Of a stretch of 64,000 bases of DNA, positions 62,461 to 64,000 are shown in pieces. The notes under the pieces are model-generated. The model did not search any database. It was given only the letters and a program-made list of their open reading frames with translations, and had not been told where the DNA came from. Location of the stretch: contig NC_053408.1 of assembly GCF_016859285.1 (NCBI RefSeq), forward strand, positions 12,161,213-12,225,212. Direction: 5' to 3'. The stretch comes from Xiphias gladius. Its lineage: Eukaryota; Chordata; Actinopteri; Istiophoriformes; Xiphiidae. The position numbers and the translations under genes are program-made. Numbering within the stretch: position 1 is the stretch's first letter; each line of letters opens with the position of its first letter.

Positions 62461-64000
62461 AATGAGCTTATGCTTATTTTTCTTCTTTGTGATTATTGGT
62501 GTATGGAAAAACCTCGCAGACCAGTGTTGAGGGTGCAAGGCGCCACCTACTGAGCCGGAGTGTGTAAAATCATGGCACTAAATCCTCTGAATACTGATAA
62601 TTAGAAATATAGAAAATATAAATTCTGTATTATATTTTATCAAGTAATGTAAATGAATAAATCAATATCTCCTCCTTCATTGTCCTGTCTCCAGAGGACA
62701 TCACATTTCCTTTGATATATCACTGTTCCTTTTAACCCTTTTGGTCCCAAGACAAAAACTGCATTTTAATACTACTTCCCTTTATCAGCCTCTAAAATTC
62801 TCTACCTTAAAAAATGGACATATTGCATATCTTCTTTTTCAAATTAACCACGACTATTTGAAAATAAATAGTTATTTAATGTGAATAGTTGCATTCCTGT
62901 TATATGATCAATTATACATACATGTAGAATATAGGTTTCACCTGGAAAAACTTGTTACAAAATGCATGTTATCACAGTTCTTAAGTTGTCAAATATGATA
63001 GGCCATTACAGCACAGTAATTCAACTAATCATTATCATGATAGGAAATATGGGTTTACAAAAGCTGTTTTGTAAGCCCATTTTGTTGTGCCCCATTCAAG
63101 TTGAATGGGACACAACCAAACTTTGATGCTCACATGATACCCCATATTGCTTCTAAGGACCAGGGCTGTTGAAATGTTGACTGACAGTAAGATAGACCAA
63201 CCAGTTAATGTGCAAACCTCACTTAAACAGTGGATGGGACACTGGTGTTCCAATTGGACTGATAAGGTTGACCTTAGTTCTGCCTTAACTATCTAATGTT
63301 AGCCCTAAATATCCCCCTCTCTGAATTACAAAGCATTAGAACATATTATACATCCTCTATTACCAGAGGCAAGTACAGCAGTACTATAAAAACTGTATCT
63401 GTAATTCCACATGTTGCAGGGCCCCTGTCCACCACTAAACCCCCTGAATTTTTCAATGTTTTGCAGTCATTCAGAGTTTTTTATTTAAAAAATGATTTCA
63501 TTTGCAACTTGCATCAAATAAATGTGCTATATAAATTGATTTGATTTGACAGCACCCAATATTTTTTCTGGTTTCCCAGGCAAATTGTTCATTAATGTAC
63601 AGGTGACAAAGTGAGAAGTAATCATTGGAATCTTACTGGAAAAAGTAAGAAGTAGAACCTGGAGACTGTTTCATTGCACCTTAACTCACCGAAATGAACC
63701 GCATGTCAGTGAAACCGATGTGATGGGTCTTTTGGGAGGTAGTTTTTATTTTTATAGAGAGATGACAAGAAAATGGCAACATAACACACAATATAAATTT
63801 TAACAACACACAAAAATTAAAGATTTTCTCTCTCCCTGTGTTGACATATAGCGGTGTTGTCCTTTAGCTCTCCAGTGTTACCAATTTGATCACTCCTGCT
63901 AAAATACATACACTTTGCTTGCATAATTGCCTTGTAAATAATGTATTATTTAATTCAGAGTTTGGATTTTACTAACATCAAGCAAGTGAATACAACAATA
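62461..64000. other. Gene-free right flank
   Basis: I see no conserved exon on either strand. At about 63508-63550 the words catcaaataaatgtgctata and taaattgatttgatttgac match the tail style of common fish dispersed repeats, so part of this flank is probably repeat-derived. The rest is AT-rich and featureless to the eye. Confidence 0.4.

Overview
The window is vertebrate nuclear DNA, most likely from a perch-like (percomorph) teleost. It holds intron-split genes with GT-AG junctions, long CA microsatellites, AT-rich introns, fish-type dispersed repeats and a decayed Tc1/mariner element. No prokaryotic features were seen. The organism call is inferred from gene content and repeat style, not from a database match.

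Layout: (1) about 400-9750, plus strand: the 3' part of a large LDL receptor-related protein gene of LRP2/LRP13 type (LDLa repeats, EGF modules, YWTD propeller, membrane span, cytoplasmic tail with four NPxY-type motifs). (2) About 10.1-20.7 kb: intergenic or 5'-intron DNA with simple repeats, a minisatellite, fold-back repeats and a candidate non-coding first exon for the next gene. (3) 20780-31450, plus strand: a complete MAGUK p55 gene, mpp3 (L27, PDZ, SH3, GK). (4) 32189-36715, minus strand: complete psmc5, the 26S proteasome ATPase Rpt6, converging on mpp3. (5) 38692-47469, minus strand: complete smarcd2 (BAF60b, SWI/SNF). (6) About 49.4-53.8 kb, minus strand: an atxn7l3 (SAGA deubiquitinase module, SGF11) gene that appears to lack the SCA7 domain; its last coding exon lies in a 911-bp tandem duplication. 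(7) 55788-62070, minus strand: a ubtf-like gene with an N-terminal UBF domain, three HMG-like boxes and a short acidic tail. (8) 62.1-64.0 kb: promoter region and otherwise gene-free DNA.

For five genes I assembled exon chains by hand and checked them arithmetically. Each gives one uninterrupted frame ending in a stop: mpp3 582 aa, psmc5 406 aa, smarcd2 503 aa, atxn7l3 201 aa, ubtf-like 461 aa. For the LRP gene, 792 codons are visible in this window.

The genes are not an operon and do not form one pathway. Three of the four minus-strand genes encode transcription or chromatin factors (smarcd2, atxn7l3, ubtf-like) and one a proteasome subunit. From memory, human relatives of mpp3, atxn7l3 and ubtf lie on 17q21 and those of psmc5 and smarcd2 on 17q23, so the window looks like a fish block matching human chromosome 17q. 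The points most worth a second look are the SCA7-less atxn7l3 with its duplicated terminal exon, the compact ubtf-like gene, and the LRP tail with four sorting-type motifs.
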